A stretch of 64,000 nt of DNA from Pseudomonas vancouverensis (GCF_004348895.1 NZ_RRZK01000002.1:310001-374000); one strand, 5' to 3'; positions 19,515-30,384 are shown, counted from the first letter of the stretch. Made by a program: numbers and translations. Notes: generated from the sequence alone by a model not told the origin.

Positions 19515-20573
19515 TCAGGCGTTACCCGCCAACTTCAACCGCGCCGCGGCGGTGAAATCGAGCATGCGCTTGAGCGGACGAATGGCCTGCGGCACCAGGG
19601 CCGGGTCGACGAAGATCTCGTTCGCACCTTCTTTCAAGCTCTTCAGGGTGCGCTCCAGCGTGTTCATCGCCATCCACGGGCAATGCGCGCAACTTCGGCA
19701 AGCTGCGCCGTTACCGGCCGTAGGCGCTTCGATGAAGACCTTGTCCGGGCACAGCTGCTGCATCTTGTAGAAGATGCCGCGGTCGGTGGCCACGATCAGC
19801 GTCTTGTTCGGCAGGCTTTGCGCTGCTGCGATCAATTGACTGGTGGAACCGACGGCATCCGCCAACTCGATCACCGATGTCGGCGATTCCGGGTGCACGA
19901 GGATCGCCGCATCCGGGTACAACGCCTTCATGTCTTCCAGTTGCTTGGACTTGAACTCTTCGTGAACGATGCAGGCACCGTCCCACAGCAGCATGTCGGC
20001 ACCGGTCTGGCGCTGAATGTAGGTGCCCAGGTGCTTGTCCGGTCCCCAGATAATGGTCTCGCCGTTGTCCATCAGGCTTTCGACGATTTCCAGGGCGCAG
20101 CTTGAAGTCACCACCCAATCCGCGCGAGCCTTTACCGCAGCGGAGGTGTTGGCATAAACCACCACGGTGCGCTCCGGATGCTGGTCACAGAACGCGGAAA
20201 ACTCGTCCACCGGGCAACCCAGGTCCAGCGAGCAGGTCGCTTCCAGGGTCGGCATCAGGATGCGTTTCTCGGGGTTGAGGATCTTGGCCGTCTCCCCCAT
20301 GAATTTCACGCCGGCCACCACGACCGTCTTGGCCGGGTGCGCGTTACCGAACCGGGCCATCTCCAGCGAGTCGGAGACACAGCCACCGGTCTCTTCGGCC
20401 AGGGCCTGAATGACAGGGTCGCAATAGAAGTGAGCCACCAGCACCGCGTCCTGAGCCTTGAGCTCGGCAGCGATGGCAGCACGATAATGAGCCTCTTCGT
20501 CGGCGGTCAGCGGCTTGGGCTGTTTGGCGTCGAGGTGGGCTTGAACCAGAAGGCGTTCGGAAATCTGCGTCAT
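19515..20573 (-). CDS. nadA: Quinolinate synthase A
   Basis: 352 residues from ATG 20573 ([10 protein letters not shown]); a longer in-frame start at 20672 is not supported by homology. It condenses iminoaspartate with dihydroxyacetone phosphate to make quinolinate for NAD. The [4Fe-4S] ligands expected from E. coli NadA (C113, C200, C297) match C114 (EATC), C201 (DGAC) and C298 (CAHC). Substrate motifs [21 protein letters not shown] and VHPESP are present. The gene is single and lies beside tRNA-Lys; nadB/nadC are not nearby. Confidence 0.95.
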   Translation of the reverse strand: MTQISERLLVQAHLDAKQPKPLTADEEAHYRAAIAAELKAQDAVLVAHFYCDPVIQALAEETGGCVSDSLEMARFGNAHPAKTVVVAGVKFMGETAKILNPEKRILMPTLEATCSLDLGCPVDEFSAFCDQHPERTVVVYANTSAAVKARADWVVTSSCALEIVESLMDNGETIIWGPDKHLGTYIQRQTGADMLLWDGACIVHEEFKSKQLEDMKALYPDAAILVHPESPTSVIELADAVGSTSQLIAAAQSLPNKTLIVATDRGIFYKMQQLCPDKVFIEAPTAGNGAACRSCAHCPWMAMNTLERTLKSLKEGANEIFVDPALVPQAIRPLKRMLDFTAAARLKLAGNA

Positions 20574-20842
20574 GTTCGCAAGACCTGCAGGCGCATTCGC
20601 GCGAAAGTCGAGTATACACCCGGCTCCGGACCCTTCTGGGTACCGCCGGGAAAGTGAGTATGGATCAGGCACGGACAGCGTTGAAGCTGCGCAAGGCTAC
20701 AGAATATCTCCAGGATGCAAAAGATGATTCTGACTTGCGTCATATGGAACAGTCCGCAGACGCAGACTTAAATCGCGGGCAAAAAAAAATCCGGAAATCC
20801 TCACTTGCGTGGGCCTTCCAGACTTTTAAAACTGCTTGAAAA

Positions 20843-20918
20843 TGGTGGGTCGTGTGGGATTCGAACCTACGACCAATTGGTTAAAAGCCAACTGCTCTAC
20901 CAACTGAGCTAACGACCC
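20843..20918 (-). tRNA. tRNA-Lys (anticodon TTT)
   Basis: 76 nt on the minus strand, from GGGTCGTTAGCTCAG to GACCCACCA. The acceptor stem GGGTCG/CGACCC, the T loop GGTTCGAATCC and the encoded CCA are all present. The anticodon loop CTTTTAA gives TTT, lysine. In P. aeruginosa the tRNA-Lys beside queC is an attachment site for large genomic islands; here only about 270 bp separate it from nadA. Confidence 0.97.
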
Positions 20919-20935
20919 GCTGTGTGGTGGCGCGT

Positions 20936-20963
20936 ATAATACTGATTTCTAAGGACTATTCAA
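20936..20963 (-). promoter_or_regulatory. Promoter of tRNA-Lys
   Basis: On the minus strand TTGAAT (-35, 20958-20963), 16 bp, TATTAT (-10, 20936-20941), followed by a GC-rich discriminator GCGCC, as is usual for stable RNA promoters. Confidence 0.65.
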
Positions 20964-20998
20964 CACTTATTTTAAAATAATTCAAAAATAAGGTGTTG
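20961..20998 (-). terminator. AT-rich hairpin over the queC stop codon
   Basis: CAACACCTTATTTT (end of queC) pairs with AAAATAAGTGTTG downstream, with one bulged C and an 11-nt loop. It may end the queEC transcript and it overlaps the -35 of tRNA-Lys. Confidence 0.5.
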
Positions 20999-21674
20999 GA
21001 TCACTGATTCCGGCTGCGACGAAGCCTTCTGCACGCAGACGGCAGCTGTCGCACTTGCCGCACGCACGACCTTCATCGTCGGCCTGATAGCAGGAAACCG
21101 TCAGCCCATAGTTCACCCCAAGCTTTACCCCTGCCTGGACGATCTGCGCCTTGCTCAGGTTCTGCAGCGGCGCCTGGATACGGAAGCCATTGCCCTCAAC
21201 CCCGGCCTTGGTCGCCAGGTTGGCCATGCGCTCGAACGACTCGATGAACTCGGGGCGGCAGTCCGGGTAACCGGAGTAATCCACCGCATTGACGCCAATG
21301 AAGATGTCACGCGCGCCGAGCACTTCAGCCCAGCCCAGGGCCAGGGACAGGAACACCGTGTTACGTGCGGGCACGTAGGTGACCGGTATGCCTTCACCCA
21401 GTTCTTCGGGAATGTCGATGCTGCTGTCGGTCAGCGCCGAGCCACCCATGCCATTGAGGTTGAGACCGATCACCTTGTGTTCAACCACACCCAGGTCGCG
21501 GGCAACCCGTGCGGCAGCGTGCAGCTCGGCGTGAGAACGCTGACCGTAATCGAAACTCATGGTGTAGCAGCTGTAACCTTCGGCGCGAGCCATGGCCACG
21601 ACCGTTGCCGAATCCAGGCCGCCGGAGAGCAGGATGACCGCACGTTTTTCAGCATTGTTCAGTTGTTCAGTCAT
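20982..21674 (-). CDS. queC: 7-cyano-7-deazaguanine synthase
   Basis: 230 residues from ATG 21674 ([10 protein letters not shown]); upstream frame extension is rejected because it would overlap queE. It converts 7-carboxy-7-deazaguanine to preQ0 using ATP and ammonia, on the way to queuosine. The PP-loop SGGLDSAT is at 17-24 and zinc cysteines are C195, C205, C208 and C211 (CGKCDSC). It starts 1 bp after the queE stop, so the two genes are an operon. Confidence 0.96.
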   Translation of the reverse strand: MTEQLNNAEKRAVILLSGGLDSATVVAMARAEGYSCYTMSFDYGQRSHAELHAAARVARDLGVVEHKVIGLNLNGMGGSALTDSSIDIPEELGEGIPVTYVPARNTVFLSLALGWAEVLGARDIFIGVNAVDYSGYPDCRPEFIESFERMANLATKAGVEGNGFRIQAPLQNLSKAQIVQAGVKLGVNYGLTVSCYQADDEGRACGKCDSCRLRAEGFVAAGISDPTPYF

Positions 21675-21675
21675 T

Positions 21676-22323
21676 TCAGCGCCCCGGCTCGTCATTCCAA
21701 AGATATTTATGCAGCTGCAGTTGCAGGCGTACCGGCAGATTGTCCGCCACCACCCAGTCAGCCAGATCCCGTGCATTGAGGTCATGGTGGCTGGGCGAAA
21801 ACAGCACTTCGCCGGCGCGCTGGTCCAGACCGTACTGGATCAGCTTGGACACCGACCAGTCATAGTCTTCACGCGAGCAGATGACAAACTTCACCTGATC
21901 GTTGGGCGTCAGCAGCTCAATGTTTTCGTAACGGTTGCGATGTGCTTCTTTCGAACCCGGGGTTTTCAGGTCGACGACGCGACTGACCCGGGAATCTACC
22001 GCCGAGATGTCGATAGAACCACTGGTTTCCAGTGACACTTCGTAACCGGCGTCGCACAGGCGCTTGAGCAATGGAATGGCGTTGGGCTGTGCCAGGGGCT
22101 CACCGCCCGTGACGCAGACATAACGCGGACGAAAGCCGGCCACTTGCTCGAGGATATCGTCGAGCGTACGGATGGTGCCGCCGGTGAAGGCGTAGGCGCT
22201 GTCGCAGTATTGGCAACGCAGTGGGCAACCGGTCAGGCGCACAAAAACGGTGGGCAGCCCGGCAGTCCGCGTTTCACCCTGCAACGAGTAAAAAACTTCG
22301 GTGATTCTCAATGTGTCTTGCAT
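21676..22323 (-). CDS. queE: 7-carboxy-7-deazaguanine synthase (radical SAM)
   Basis: 215 residues from ATG 22323 ([10 protein letters not shown]); an ATG at 22332 would add three. The radical-SAM cluster motif is CPLRCQYC (C33, C37, C40), followed by the short QueE insertion region. TGGEPL binds SAM. It rearranges 6-carboxytetrahydropterin to 7-carboxy-7-deazaguanine in queuosine synthesis. Directly upstream of queC. Confidence 0.95.
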   Translation of the reverse strand: MQDTLRITEVFYSLQGETRTAGLPTVFVRLTGCPLRCQYCDSAYAFTGGTIRTLDDILEQVAGFRPRYVCVTGGEPLAQPNAIPLLKRLCDAGYEVSLETSGSIDISAVDSRVSRVVDLKTPGSKEAHRNRYENIELLTPNDQVKFVICSREDYDWSVSKLIQYGLDQRAGEVLFSPSHHDLNARDLADWVVADNLPVRLQLQLHKYLWNDEPGR

Positions 22324-22440
22324 AGTCGCCACGGGCGTAACAGCTAAACAGGCTGTCCGCCTCCGTCAGGCACTTCAAGGAACCCCGGCAACGCGCAGGC
22401 TCCAGAAAGCGTGTTTCATAAAAGGGCGTGAATTCTAACG

Positions 22441-22466
22441 AAAAAACCCGCGACTGGCGCGGGTTT
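22441..22466 (-). terminator. Intrinsic terminator after cpoB
   Basis: On the minus strand AAACCCGCG-CCAGT-CGCGGGTTTTTT. It ends the tol-pal unit before queE. Confidence 0.85.
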
Positions 22467-22489
22467 CTTCTTGAACGGGTCAAGCAGGC

Positions 22490-23335
22490 TTACATGCGTT
22501 GCAAATCACGTTGGGCCAACTGAGCGGCGGAAGTGCCCGGGTATTGGGACACAACCTGTTGCAGAATACCCTTCACCCGGTCAGTGTGACCCAGGCGGCG
22601 TTCTACATCAGCCAGCTTATACAGCGAATCAGGCACTTTGGCGTGCTTTGGATACAGCTGTGAAACCTTGGCGAATGCCTGACCTGCACCTTGCAGATCA
22701 CCCTTGGCCAGGTTCACTTCGCCCAACCAGTACTGGGCATTGCCCGCGTACTGGCTGTTCGGGTACTTGCGAAGGAAAGCCGAGAAAGCCTGGCTGGCCT
22801 TGTCGAAGTCCTTGGCCTTGATCAGGTCGAAGGCAGCATCGTAGTAGAGCTTTTCCTTCGCCGGATCCGCCGGCTCACTGCCGGCTGCCGGGGCTTGAGT
22901 GGCGGCAGCGGCTGCGCCGGCTCCAGCACCTGCGGCGGCACCGGGGGCATTCAAATCACCACCGGTGGAAGAATTATCAGGAGTCGCGGCTGGTGCAACG
23001 CCGGTTCCTATGCGCCGATCAAGATCCTGGTATCGCTCCAGGTTTTCCTGCTTCATGCGCGCAACATCATTTTGCAGTTCTTCGATCACACCCTGTTGGC
23101 GCGAGATCTGCTCCTGCATTTGTTGCAGTTGGTTGAACAGCTGGCCCTGTGCCGAGACAGGGGTCGAAACCCCTCCCCCGGCATAGGCGCCGTTCGTACC
23201 GTAACCCGCAGGCGGATAACTGCTCCCGCTATTGTTATAACCGGAGTTGTCATCGACCACAGGAACCGCAGCCCACACCGCAAGCGGTGCGAGACTGAGA
23301 GCCAGAACAGTTACAGCACGACGGCACGTTCGCAT
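22490..23335 (-). CDS. cpoB: Cell division coordinator CpoB/YbgF (Tol-Pal associated TPR protein)
   Basis: 281 residues. A signal peptide ends at about AVWA|AVPV. A coiled coil follows (QLFNQLQQMQEQISRQQGVI, about 66-105), then a Pro/Ala/Gly-rich linker, and then C-terminal TPR repeats from about 160 (KLYYDAAFDLIKAKDFDKAS and later). CpoB is periplasmic; in E. coli it binds TolA and tunes PBP1b so that outer-membrane constriction matches septal wall synthesis. Last gene of the tol-pal cluster, 6 bp after oprL. Confidence 0.94.
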   Translation of the reverse strand: MRTCRRAVTVLALSLAPLAVWAAVPVVDDNSGYNNSGSSYPPAGYGTNGAYAGGGVSTPVSAQGQLFNQLQQMQEQISRQQGVIEELQNDVARMKQENLERYQDLDRRIGTGVAPAATPDNSSTGGDLNAPGAAAGAGAGAAAAATQAPAAGSEPADPAKEKLYYDAAFDLIKAKDFDKASQAFSAFLRKYPNSQYAGNAQYWLGEVNLAKGDLQGAGQAFAKVSQLYPKHAKVPDSLYKLADVERRLGHTDRVKGILQQVVSQYPGTSAAQLAQRDLQRM

Positions 23336-23341
23336 GACGAA

Positions 23342-23839
23342 TTACTTACGCAGTTCGACGCGACGGTTTTGAGCCCAGGACTGCTCGTCGTTGCCGGTAG
23401 CAACTGGACGCTCTTCGCCGTAGGAAACCAGTTCCAGCTGAGCTGGGGAAACACCTTGCAGTACCAGGTAGCGCTGAACGGCTTTCGCACGACGCTCGCC
23501 CAGTGCCATGTTGTACTCACGAGTACCACGTTCGTCGGTGTTGCCTTCCAGAACAACGCGAGCGCCGTTTGCTTTCAGGTCCTTGGCGTGAACGTCCAGA
23601 GCGCGCATGGCTTCTGGCTTCAGGTCAGAACTGTCGTATTCGAAGTAGAAAGTGGTGATAGCGCGCAGAGCAGCTTCTTCGCTCAGGGAACCGTCAACTG
23701 CACCGGTGTTTGCGCCGTAACCAGCGTTTGGATCTACCGCGCCTTCACCGGCATTGTCGCCGCCTTTGGACGAGCAACCTACAGCTACAGCCATGGCCAG
23801 TGCCAGCGCAGCAAATTTACCAAACTTCAGCATTTCCAT
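23342..23839 (-). CDS. oprL: Peptidoglycan-associated lipoprotein OprL (Pal)
   Basis: 165 residues. The lipobox AVGC places the lipidated Cys at 22, and Ser at +2 favours outer-membrane sorting. The OmpA-like peptidoglycan-binding domain covers about 58-165, with [20 protein letters not shown]. It anchors the outer membrane to the cell wall and interacts with TolB. Called oprL in Pseudomonas, pal elsewhere. It lies between tolB and cpoB. Confidence 0.96.
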   Translation of the reverse strand: MEMLKFGKFAALALAMAVAVGCSSKGGDNAGEGAVDPNAGYGANTGAVDGSLSEEAALRAITTFYFEYDSSDLKPEAMRALDVHAKDLKANGARVVLEGNTDERGTREYNMALGERRAKAVQRYLVLQGVSPAQLELVSYGEERPVATGNDEQSWAQNRRVELRK

Positions 23840-23891
23840 CGTGAAACTCCTAATGAACCCCAGTGTGTTAAGTAAAACGTATAGCGCCGCG

Positions 23892-25193
23892 TCAGTTCAG
23901 GTAAGGGGACCAGGAAGGTTCTCTGACTTCGCCTTGTGCGGTAGGAAGCGGGAGCCTTACGCGTCCATTGATGGACACGAGCATCAAGACTCCCCGGCCC
24001 TGCTGGCGGGTGGCGTAGATTACCATGGTGCCGTTGGGCGCAACAGTAGGCGACTCGTCCAGAGTGCTATCAGTGAGTATCTTTACACTGCCGCGCTGCA
24101 AATCCTGGGCCGCCACCTTGAAATTGGTGAAACCATCCTGACGGTGAATCATGACAAGCGTCTTTTCATCAGCCGACAGTTTAGGGTTGGCGTTGTAGTT
24201 ACCGATGAACGTCACACGTTCAGCACCGCCACCGCCTGCGCTGGTCTTGTAGATCTGCGGCTTGCCGCCACGGTCAGACGTGAAGTAGATGGTCGAGCCA
24301 TCCTTGCCCCAGTACGGTTCGGTGTTGATGCCGGGACCGTTGGTAACACGGGTAATTTGACGCGAACCGAGGTTCATCACGTAGATGTCCGGATTGCCGT
24401 CCTTGGACAGCACGAACGCCAGGCGATTGCCATCCGGCGACCAGGCTGGCGCACCGTTGAGGCCTTCGAAGTTGGTGATCTGCTCACGGCGACCGGTGTC
24501 GATGTTCTGCATGAAAATGCGTGGACGCTTCTGCTCGAAGGAGACATAGGCGATGCGCTTGCCATCCGGCGCAAAACGCGGCGACAGGATCGGTTCGCGC
24601 GATTGCAGCAGGGTCACGGCGCGGGCACCGTCGTAGTCCGAACGCTGCAGGGTATAGCGCGTGTTGTTCTCGGAGAAACGCTCGGCCGTTACGTACAGCA
24701 GGCGAGTCGAGAACGCACCTTTGATACCCGTGAGTTTTTCGAACGACTGGTCAGAGATGTAGTGCGCCATATCGCGCAGTTGATCTACACCACCCGATAC
24801 GCTGCCGGTCAGCACTTGCTGTTCGGTCGCGACGTTGAACAGTGCGTATTGCACCTGCAGGCGACCACCCGCCGGCACGATGCTGCCGACCATGACGTAC
24901 TGGGCACCCAGCGCCTTGAAGTCGCGGAAGATGATTTCGCTGGCCTGGCTAGGCTGGCTGATCATGTTCTGCTTCGGAATCGGCGAGTAGTAACCCGAGT
25001 TGCGCAAATCGTTACCAATGATTTCCGCCATATCATCCGGCAGTACGCTGCCGCCCTGGAAACCGAACGGTACAACGGCGATCGGGGTCGCCCGATCGCT
25101 GCCGCTGGTGACCAGAATGTTTTTTTCGTCAGCCATCGCGATCCCTGCCATGCAGCAGATCACGACGAGCATTCCTCGTAGGAGGTTTCTCAC
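23892..25193 (-). CDS. tolB: Tol-Pal system beta-propeller protein TolB
   Basis: 433 residues. A signal peptide ends at about AMA|DEKN. The N-terminal TolB domain (25-165) is followed by a six-bladed propeller with repeats such as [31 protein letters not shown] and [17 protein letters not shown]. Periplasmic; it binds Pal and TolA. Its start overlaps the end of tolA by 4 bp. Confidence 0.97.
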   Translation of the reverse strand: MRNLLRGMLVVICCMAGIAMADEKNILVTSGSDRATPIAVVPFGFQGGSVLPDDMAEIIGNDLRNSGYYSPIPKQNMISQPSQASEIIFRDFKALGAQYVMVGSIVPAGGRLQVQYALFNVATEQQVLTGSVSGGVDQLRDMAHYISDQSFEKLTGIKGAFSTRLLYVTAERFSENNTRYTLQRSDYDGARAVTLLQSREPILSPRFAPDGKRIAYVSFEQKRPRIFMQNIDTGRREQITNFEGLNGAPAWSPDGNRLAFVLSKDGNPDIYVMNLGSRQITRVTNGPGINTEPYWGKDGSTIYFTSDRGGKPQIYKTSAGGGGAERVTFIGNYNANPKLSADEKTLVMIHRQDGFTNFKVAAQDLQRGSVKILTDSTLDESPTVAPNGTMVIYATRQQGRGVLMLVSINGRVRLPLPTAQGEVREPSWSPYLN

Positions 25194-26269
25194 GGGGCTA
25201 GATCCTCAGGTGTGAATGTCATCTTGAATGAACGATACGGAGCAAAATCGCTCGGCTTCATTCCCTGCATTTCTGTCAAACGTCCAATATTCTTCACTGC
25301 CGCTACGGCTGAAGCGTCAAAGGGACCGTCACCACTGGACTTGAGTACCTTGACAGAAGTCACCGTACCGTCCGGCAACATGCCGATTTGCAGCTGAACC
25401 GTCATGCCTTTGCGGGCCGAAGGTGGACGAGCCCAGCCTTCCGCTGCACGGATCCGAATCAGGTCATCGAAACTGCCGGCGACCTCGTCACCCTGCTCAT
25501 CGGCCAAGGCCTGCTGCCGCTGTGGCGTGTCGGAAAGCAAATCTGCAAGGGCCTGAGCCTTCTTGTCTTCGGCAGATTTTTTCGCCGCGTCCTGCGATTT
25601 CTTCTTCGCAGCATCGGCAGCAGCTTTCTTCTTCGCGTCTTCGGCGACTTTCTTCTTCGCCTCTTCAGCTTCAGCTTTCTTCTTGGCGTCTTCCGCGGCT
25701 TTCTTTTTCGCGTCTTCGACGATCTTCTTCTTCGCTTCTTCAGCGGCCTCTTTCTTGGCCTCTTCTTCAGCAGCCTTCTTGGCTTCTTCTTCGGCTTTCT
25801 TCTTGGCTATATCAGCTAATTGTTTCTCTTCTGCCTTCTTGGCTTCCGCGGCCTTTTTCGCATCGTCGGCTTTCTTGGCTTCATCAGCCTTTTTCGCCTC
25901 GTCCGCTTTCTTGGCTTCGTCGGCCTTCTTGGCTTCCTCGGCCTTTTGAGCCGCTTCCTCTTTCTTTTGTTCCGCAGCCTTCACCGCTTCCTGCTCGACC
26001 TTCTTCTGCTCCAGCTGCTCTTCTTCAGTCTGGCGTGCGGCGGACTTCTTCGCCTCACCCGCAATCTTCTGATTGGTCTGGGTAGTTGCCTGACTTTTCG
26101 ATTTCAGCTGGTACAAGGTCGCCTGGACAATCGGCTTGGCCGGCGGCAACTCAGGCGTAAAGGCGAAACTGACGAACAACATGCCGAATACCAGCACGTG
26201 CAAGCCAATCGCCCAGACGCTGGGCCAGAAGTAGCTTTCCGAGGCGGAGGGCTCTCGCTGTTGCTGCAT
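25190..26269 (-). CDS. tolA: Cell envelope integrity protein TolA
   Basis: 359 residues. One N-terminal membrane helix (about 17-38), a very long Lys/Ala/Glu-rich helical domain II (about 70-245) and a globular C-terminal domain III (about 260-359) that contacts TolB/Pal. Domain II includes near-exact KKADEA repeats (residues about 109-148). TolA links the TolQR proton motor to the outer membrane. Its ATG shares one base with the tolR stop. Confidence 0.96.
   Translation of the reverse strand: MQQQREPSASESYFWPSVWAIGLHVLVFGMLFVSFAFTPELPPAKPIVQATLYQLKSKSQATTQTNQKIAGEAKKSAARQTEEEQLEQKKVEQEAVKAAEQKKEEAAQKAEEAKKADEAKKADEAKKADEAKKADDAKKAAEAKKAEEKQLADIAKKKAEEEAKKAAEEEAKKEAAEEAKKKIVEDAKKKAAEDAKKKAEAEEAKKKVAEDAKKKAAADAAKKKSQDAAKKSAEDKKAQALADLLSDTPQRQQALADEQGDEVAGSFDDLIRIRAAEGWARPPSARKGMTVQLQIGMLPDGTVTSVKVLKSSGDGPFDASAVAAVKNIGRLTEMQGMKPSDFAPYRSFKMTFTPEDLAP
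25826..25945 (-). repeat. Tandem KKADEA-coding repeats in tolA
   Basis: About 18-bp units encoding [18 protein letters not shown] and KKAEE in a row. The near-identical units could change number by slippage or recombination without breaking the frame. Confidence 0.75.
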
Positions 26270-26730
26270 CAGGGCGCCTCGGTAATCAAGCCAACATTAC
26301 CGACCCCGGCTTTCTGCAACCCGCCCATGGCCCCCATGACGGCGCCATAATCGACACTCTTGTCACCGCGAATGAAGACCTGGGTGTGCTTGCCGCCTTC
26401 GTTGCCGGCACGAATGATCTTGGTCACCGCGTCGGTCATTTGCGGCAAGGTCATGGCCTTGTCTTGCTGCTTTTCTGTATCGACTTCGCTGCCAAGGTTC
26501 CAGTAGTAGGTCTTGTCAGCCTTGATCGAAATGGTCAGGACCTGGGTGTTGTTGTCCTGCGGCAAGGCTTCACTGGAAACCTTGGGCAGATCAACTTTCA
26601 CGCCCTGATTGAGCATGGGCGCAGTCACCATGAAGATGACCAGCAGTACCAGCATCACGTCGATGTAGGGCACCACGTTCATCTCGGCAACCGGCTTGCG
26701 CTTGTTTCGCGCTCGAGCGATTAAAGCCAT
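26269..26730 (-). CDS. tolR: Tol-Pal motor subunit TolR (ExbD family)
   Basis: 153 residues. A short cytoplasmic start (RARNKRKPVAEMNVVPYIDV) leads into one membrane helix holding the proton-path Asp (YIDVMLVLLVIF); the rest is periplasmic. With TolQ it uses the proton gradient to drive TolA. It starts 14 bp after tolQ. Confidence 0.96.
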   Translation of the reverse strand: MALIARARNKRKPVAEMNVVPYIDVMLVLLVIFMVTAPMLNQGVKVDLPKVSSEALPQDNNTQVLTISIKADKTYYWNLGSEVDTEKQQDKAMTLPQMTDAVTKIIRAGNEGGKHTQVFIRGDKSVDYGAVMGAMGGLQKAGVGNVGLITEAP

Positions 26731-26744
26731 GGGTAATTACCTGC

Positions 26745-27440
26745 TTATTCTTCGCTGGTGTGCACTTTGCGGTGCAGGATCGCCTGGAACTCGTCGGCGA
26801 AGGTGTAGTAGCGGCTCAGCAGGGTTTCGCTGCGAGCAGAGAAGCGGTTGTAAGCGATAACGGCCGGAATCGCGGCGAACAGACCGATTGCGGTAGCGAT
26901 CAGTGCTTCGGCAATACCCGGTGCCACGGTGGCCAGGGTCGCCTGCTGCGCGGTCGCCAGACCACGGAAGGAGTTCATGATGCCCCACACGGTACCGAAC
27001 AGACCGATGTACGGGCTCACGGAACCGACGGTGGCGAGGAACGGCAGGCTCTGTTCGAGTTTTTCTTCTTCGCGGGAAATGGCCACGCGCATGGCACGGG
27101 CCACGCCTTCCATGACCGCTTCAGGGTCAACGCCAGGCTGCTGACGCAGACGGGAGAACTCCTTGAAGCCGGCACGGAAGATCTGCTCGACGCCCGAATC
27201 CGGGTCCGGGTTGCTGCCGGCCTGACGATAGAGCTTGGACAGGTCGATCCCCGACCAGAAGCGCTCCTCGAAGCTCTCCAGGGCACGTCGACCGGCACGT
27301 ATCAGATTGCTGCGCTGAAAGATCATGATCCATGAGGTCACCGATGCGGCTACCAGGGTCAGCATTACCAGTTGCACCACGATACTGGCATTGCTGACCA
27401 GGCTCCACATGGAGGAATGGTCGACGACGTTAGCTTCCAC
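26745..27440 (-). CDS. tolQ: Tol-Pal motor subunit TolQ (ExbB/MotA family)
   Basis: 231 residues with three membrane helices: about 14-37 ([19 protein letters not shown]) and two in the second half. The conserved [17 protein letters not shown] and [20 protein letters not shown] carry the channel residues. It forms the inner-membrane proton channel with TolR. It overlaps the end of ybgC by 11 bp. Confidence 0.97.
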   Translation of the reverse strand: MEANVVDHSSMWSLVSNASIVVQLVMLTLVAASVTSWIMIFQRSNLIRAGRRALESFEERFWSGIDLSKLYRQAGSNPDPDSGVEQIFRAGFKEFSRLRQQPGVDPEAVMEGVARAMRVAISREEEKLEQSLPFLATVGSVSPYIGLFGTVWGIMNSFRGLATAQQATLATVAPGIAEALIATAIGLFAAIPAVIAYNRFSARSETLLSRYYTFADEFQAILHRKVHTSEE

Positions 27441-27897
27441 GCTTTATCTCCTGCGTTGAGTGTGTACCCGCGCCGCTTACGTCGGCGAAGGCCGCTCGTA
27501 AAGCTTCGGGAATGGCCCGGGGTTTCAAACTGTTGGTGCGCACACAGGCCACCAGAAACTGCCCTTCACAGAGCAGCGCATCATCCGTTGCCCGCCTGAC
27601 CTGCTGCTTGAAGCGCAGGCTGACACGGTTCAATTCGATTACTTCAGCGCTTACCAGCAGTTCGTCATCCAGTCGCGCCGGCGCGTGATAGCGCGCTTCG
27701 CTGGAATGCACGACGAACAACAGGTCCTCCCCTACCAGCTGCGATTGGGCAAAGCCCAGCTCTCGTAGCCGCTCGGTTCGAGCCCGTTCCATAAACTTGA
27801 GGTAATTAACGTAATACACGATGCCGCCCGCATCGGTGTCCTCGTAATAAACGCGACAACGATGTGCGAACGACTCAAGCCCGTTTTGCGCGCGCAT
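27430..27897 (-). CDS. ybgC: Tol-Pal-associated acyl-CoA thioesterase YbgC
   Basis: 155 residues, single hot-dog domain. The 4-hydroxybenzoyl-CoA thioesterase motif [20 protein letters not shown] is at about 17-36, with the catalytic Asp in DTDAGG. The family hydrolyses acyl-CoA or acyl-ACP in the cytoplasm and is linked to phospholipid enzymes. First gene of the tol-pal cluster, as in most Proteobacteria. Confidence 0.94.
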   Translation of the reverse strand: MRAQNGLESFAHRCRVYYEDTDAGGIVYYVNYLKFMERARTERLRELGFAQSQLVGEDLLFVVHSSEARYHAPARLDDELLVSAEVIELNRVSLRFKQQVRRATDDALLCEGQFLVACVRTNSLKPRAIPEALRAAFADVSGAGTHSTQEIKRGS

Positions 27898-28024
27898 ACT
27901 CTAGTGCTTACTCCTCAGGTTGCCAATCCGGCCAGGCAACTGTTTTTCGTTGATCCAAGGCTTTATCGTCAAAGTACGGTCCTGGGACCCTACATTGCCC
28001 GAAAAAATCGGCTCACAATGTTAA

Positions 28025-29086
28025 TTAATCGTCAGCTGCGTCGAGAAACTCGTCTGCCACGGGCATTTCGCCCAATCGTGACGGAATGTTTAAACCGAAA
28101 TGCAGGTAAGCATGACGCGTCACCACTCGCCCCCTTGGCGTGCGCATGATGTAGCCCTGCTGGATCAGGTAGGGCTCCAGCACGTCTTCAATGGTATGAC
28201 GCTCCTCGCTGATGGCCGCGGCCAAGCTATCGACGCCAACCGGCCCACCGTCGAACTTCTCGATCATGGTCAACAACAGACGCCGGTCCTGGTGGTCGAA
28301 GCCACGCTCATCCACATCCAGCAGGTTCAACGCCAGGTCGGCAATCGGCTTGGTGATGTGACCCTTGGCGCGAACTTCGGCGAAATCGCGCACCCTGCGC
28401 AACAAACGGTTGGCGATTCGCGGCGTGCCGCGGGCGCGGCGGGCGATTTCAAATGCGCCCTCCGGGTCCAGCGGCAAGCCCAGGATCCCGGCTGAACGAC
28501 TGACAATGGTCGACAGGTCGGCGTTGCTGTAGAACTCCAGACGCTGGACGATACCGAAGCGGTCACGCAACGGGTTGGTCAGCATCCCCGCCCGCGTTGT
28601 CGCGCCGACCAGAGTGAACGGTGGCAGGTCAAGCTTGATCGAACGCGCGGCCGGGCCCTCACCGATCATGATGTCGAGCTGGAAGTCTTCCATGGCCGGG
28701 TACAGCACTTCTTCGACAATCGGCGACAAACGATGGATTTCGTCGATGAACAGCACATCGTGGGGCTCAAGGTTGGTCAACAGCGCCGCCAGATCGCCCG
28801 GGCGCTCCAGCACCGGGCCCGAGGTGCTCTTGATCGACACGCCCATTTCCTGGGCGATGATGTTCGCCAGGGTGGTCTTGCCCAATCCTGGCGGGCCAAA
28901 AATCAGGGTATGGTCCAGCGACTCGTTACGCCCACGCGCCGCCTGAATGAACAGCTCCATTTGCTCGCGCACTGTCGGCTGGCCAATGTACTCGGCCAGG
29001 CTGACCGGGCGAATGGCCCGGTCCTGAACCTCCTCGCGGTCGCGGGGGGCGGTCGTGGCGGCAATCAGTCGATCGGCTTCAATCAC
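28025..29086 (-). CDS. ruvB: Holliday junction branch-migration ATPase RuvB
   Basis: 353 residues. AAA+ motor with Walker [10 protein letters not shown] and Walker B FIDEIH, then a winged-helix C-terminus ([13 protein letters not shown]). It drives branch migration with RuvA at recombination junctions. It starts directly after ruvA ends. Confidence 0.97.
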   Translation of the reverse strand: MIEADRLIAATTAPRDREEVQDRAIRPVSLAEYIGQPTVREQMELFIQAARGRNESLDHTLIFGPPGLGKTTLANIIAQEMGVSIKSTSGPVLERPGDLAALLTNLEPHDVLFIDEIHRLSPIVEEVLYPAMEDFQLDIMIGEGPAARSIKLDLPPFTLVGATTRAGMLTNPLRDRFGIVQRLEFYSNADLSTIVSRSAGILGLPLDPEGAFEIARRARGTPRIANRLLRRVRDFAEVRAKGHITKPIADLALNLLDVDERGFDHQDRRLLLTMIEKFDGGPVGVDSLAAAISEERHTIEDVLEPYLIQQGYIMRTPRGRVVTRHAYLHFGLNIPSRLGEMPVADEFLDAADD

Positions 29087-29695
29087 TTAGATCATTCCCT
29101 TCAAGGCACGGCGGATCAGGTCTTCGCTGCTCAAGCCTTTCTCCTTGATCGAAGAAATCGCCTTGCTGGCCTCCTGTGGCTTGTAACCCAGGGAGATCAG
29201 CGCGCTGACCGCGTCATTTTCGGCGGTATTGACCGGCGCCGGGCCATCCGGCTGGTTCGGCACCAGGGCGAACATGGCCGGAACGGTTTCCCAGGCCTTG
29301 AAACGGTCCTTGAGTTCGACCAGCAATCGCTCGGCGGTTTTCTTGCCGACCCCGGGCACCTTGGTCAGCGCCGAGGTGTCCTGGGACTGCACGCAACGCA
29401 CCAGCTCGTCGACTTCCAGACTCGACATCAGCGCCAGCGCCAGTTTCGGCCCAACACCGTTGAGTCGGATCAGTTCACGAAAAAAATCGCGCTCGCGCTT
29501 GCCGACAAATCCATAGAGTAACTGCGCGTCTTCACGCACGACCAGATGGGTGTGCAAGGTCAGCGGCTCACCGACAGACGGCAGGCGATACAAGGTGGTC
29601 ATGGGCACTTCAAGTTCATAACCCAGACCGTTTACATCCAGAATCAGATGCGGAGGCTGCTTTTCAGCCAGGGTGCCGCGCAAACGTCCAATCAC
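29087..29695 (-). CDS. ruvA: Holliday junction DNA-binding protein RuvA
   Basis: 202 residues from GTG 29695 ([12 protein letters not shown]), with AAGGA 8-9 nt upstream; a longer frame from 29764 is not supported. Domain I OB fold is at 1-64, domain II with two helix-hairpin-helix motifs ([16 protein letters not shown] and [15 protein letters not shown]), and the flexible C-terminal domain III that contacts RuvB is at about 155-202. Part of ruvC-ruvA-ruvB. Confidence 0.96.
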   Translation of the reverse strand: MIGRLRGTLAEKQPPHLILDVNGLGYELEVPMTTLYRLPSVGEPLTLHTHLVVREDAQLLYGFVGKRERDFFRELIRLNGVGPKLALALMSSLEVDELVRCVQSQDTSALTKVPGVGKKTAERLLVELKDRFKAWETVPAMFALVPNQPDGPAPVNTAENDAVSALISLGYKPQEASKAISSIKEKGLSSEDLIRRALKGMI

Positions 29696-29809
29696 GTTAC
29701 AAATCCTTGAGCGTTGGCCGGCGTTGGGCCAGCGACTGACAGAGCGAGGAAGCGGCGCCGGCAAATCAGGCGTCCGTCCTTCATCTCATGAAAACGATTG
29801 CTGATGCTA

Positions 29810-30334
29810 TCAGAGACGCAGGCGCCCGCCACGACTGCGTGCCGCACCCAGACCATGCGGCAGCAGGCTGGAGCGGGTGTGCGCATGGCAAATGGCGATG
29901 GCCAGGGCGTCCGAAGCATCGATCTGCGGTTTGCTGGTCAGCTTCAACATGTGCATGACCATCATCTGTACCTGCTCCTTGTTGGCCGCACCGGTGCCTA
30001 CCACGGCTTGCTTGACCTGGGTCGCGGTGTACTCGGCGATCTCCAGGCTTTCCTCGGCGCCAGCGACAATGGCTGCGCCGCGTGCCTGCCCCAGTTTCAA
30101 GGCTGAATCGGCATTGCGCGCCATGAACACCTTTTCGATGCCCATGGTCACCGGACCGTAGGTCTGGATGATTTCCCGCACCCCGCGATAAACAATCTGC
30201 AAGCGCTCATGCAGCTCACCGCCGCCGGTGCGGATGCAACCGGAAGCCACGTATTCACAACCACGACCGGTATCGCGAACCACGCCATAACCGGTAATGC
30301 GCGAACCGGGGTCGATACCAAGAATTAGAGTCAT
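29810..30334 (-). CDS. ruvC: Holliday junction resolvase RuvC
   Basis: 174 residues. Catalytic acidic residues are in ILGIDPGSR (Asp7), GIEKVF (Glu) and near the end in [14 protein letters not shown]. It cleaves Holliday junctions symmetrically after RuvAB branch migration. First of the three ruv genes, downstream of yebC. Confidence 0.97.
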   Translation of the reverse strand: MTLILGIDPGSRITGYGVVRDTGRGCEYVASGCIRTGGGELHERLQIVYRGVREIIQTYGPVTMGIEKVFMARNADSALKLGQARGAAIVAGAEESLEIAEYTATQVKQAVVGTGAANKEQVQMMVMHMLKLTSKPQIDASDALAIAICHAHTRSSLLPHGLGAARSRGGRLRL

Positions 30335-30384
30335 AACGCCTGCGGGTGAAGTAAAAGCACGAAATTCAATACAGCAAATAACAA

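Noticed and set aside
20654..20839. 61-residue frame between nadA and tRNA-Lys
   Set aside because: No ribosome site, no recognisable similarity, and it runs through a poly-A tract; probably non-coding.
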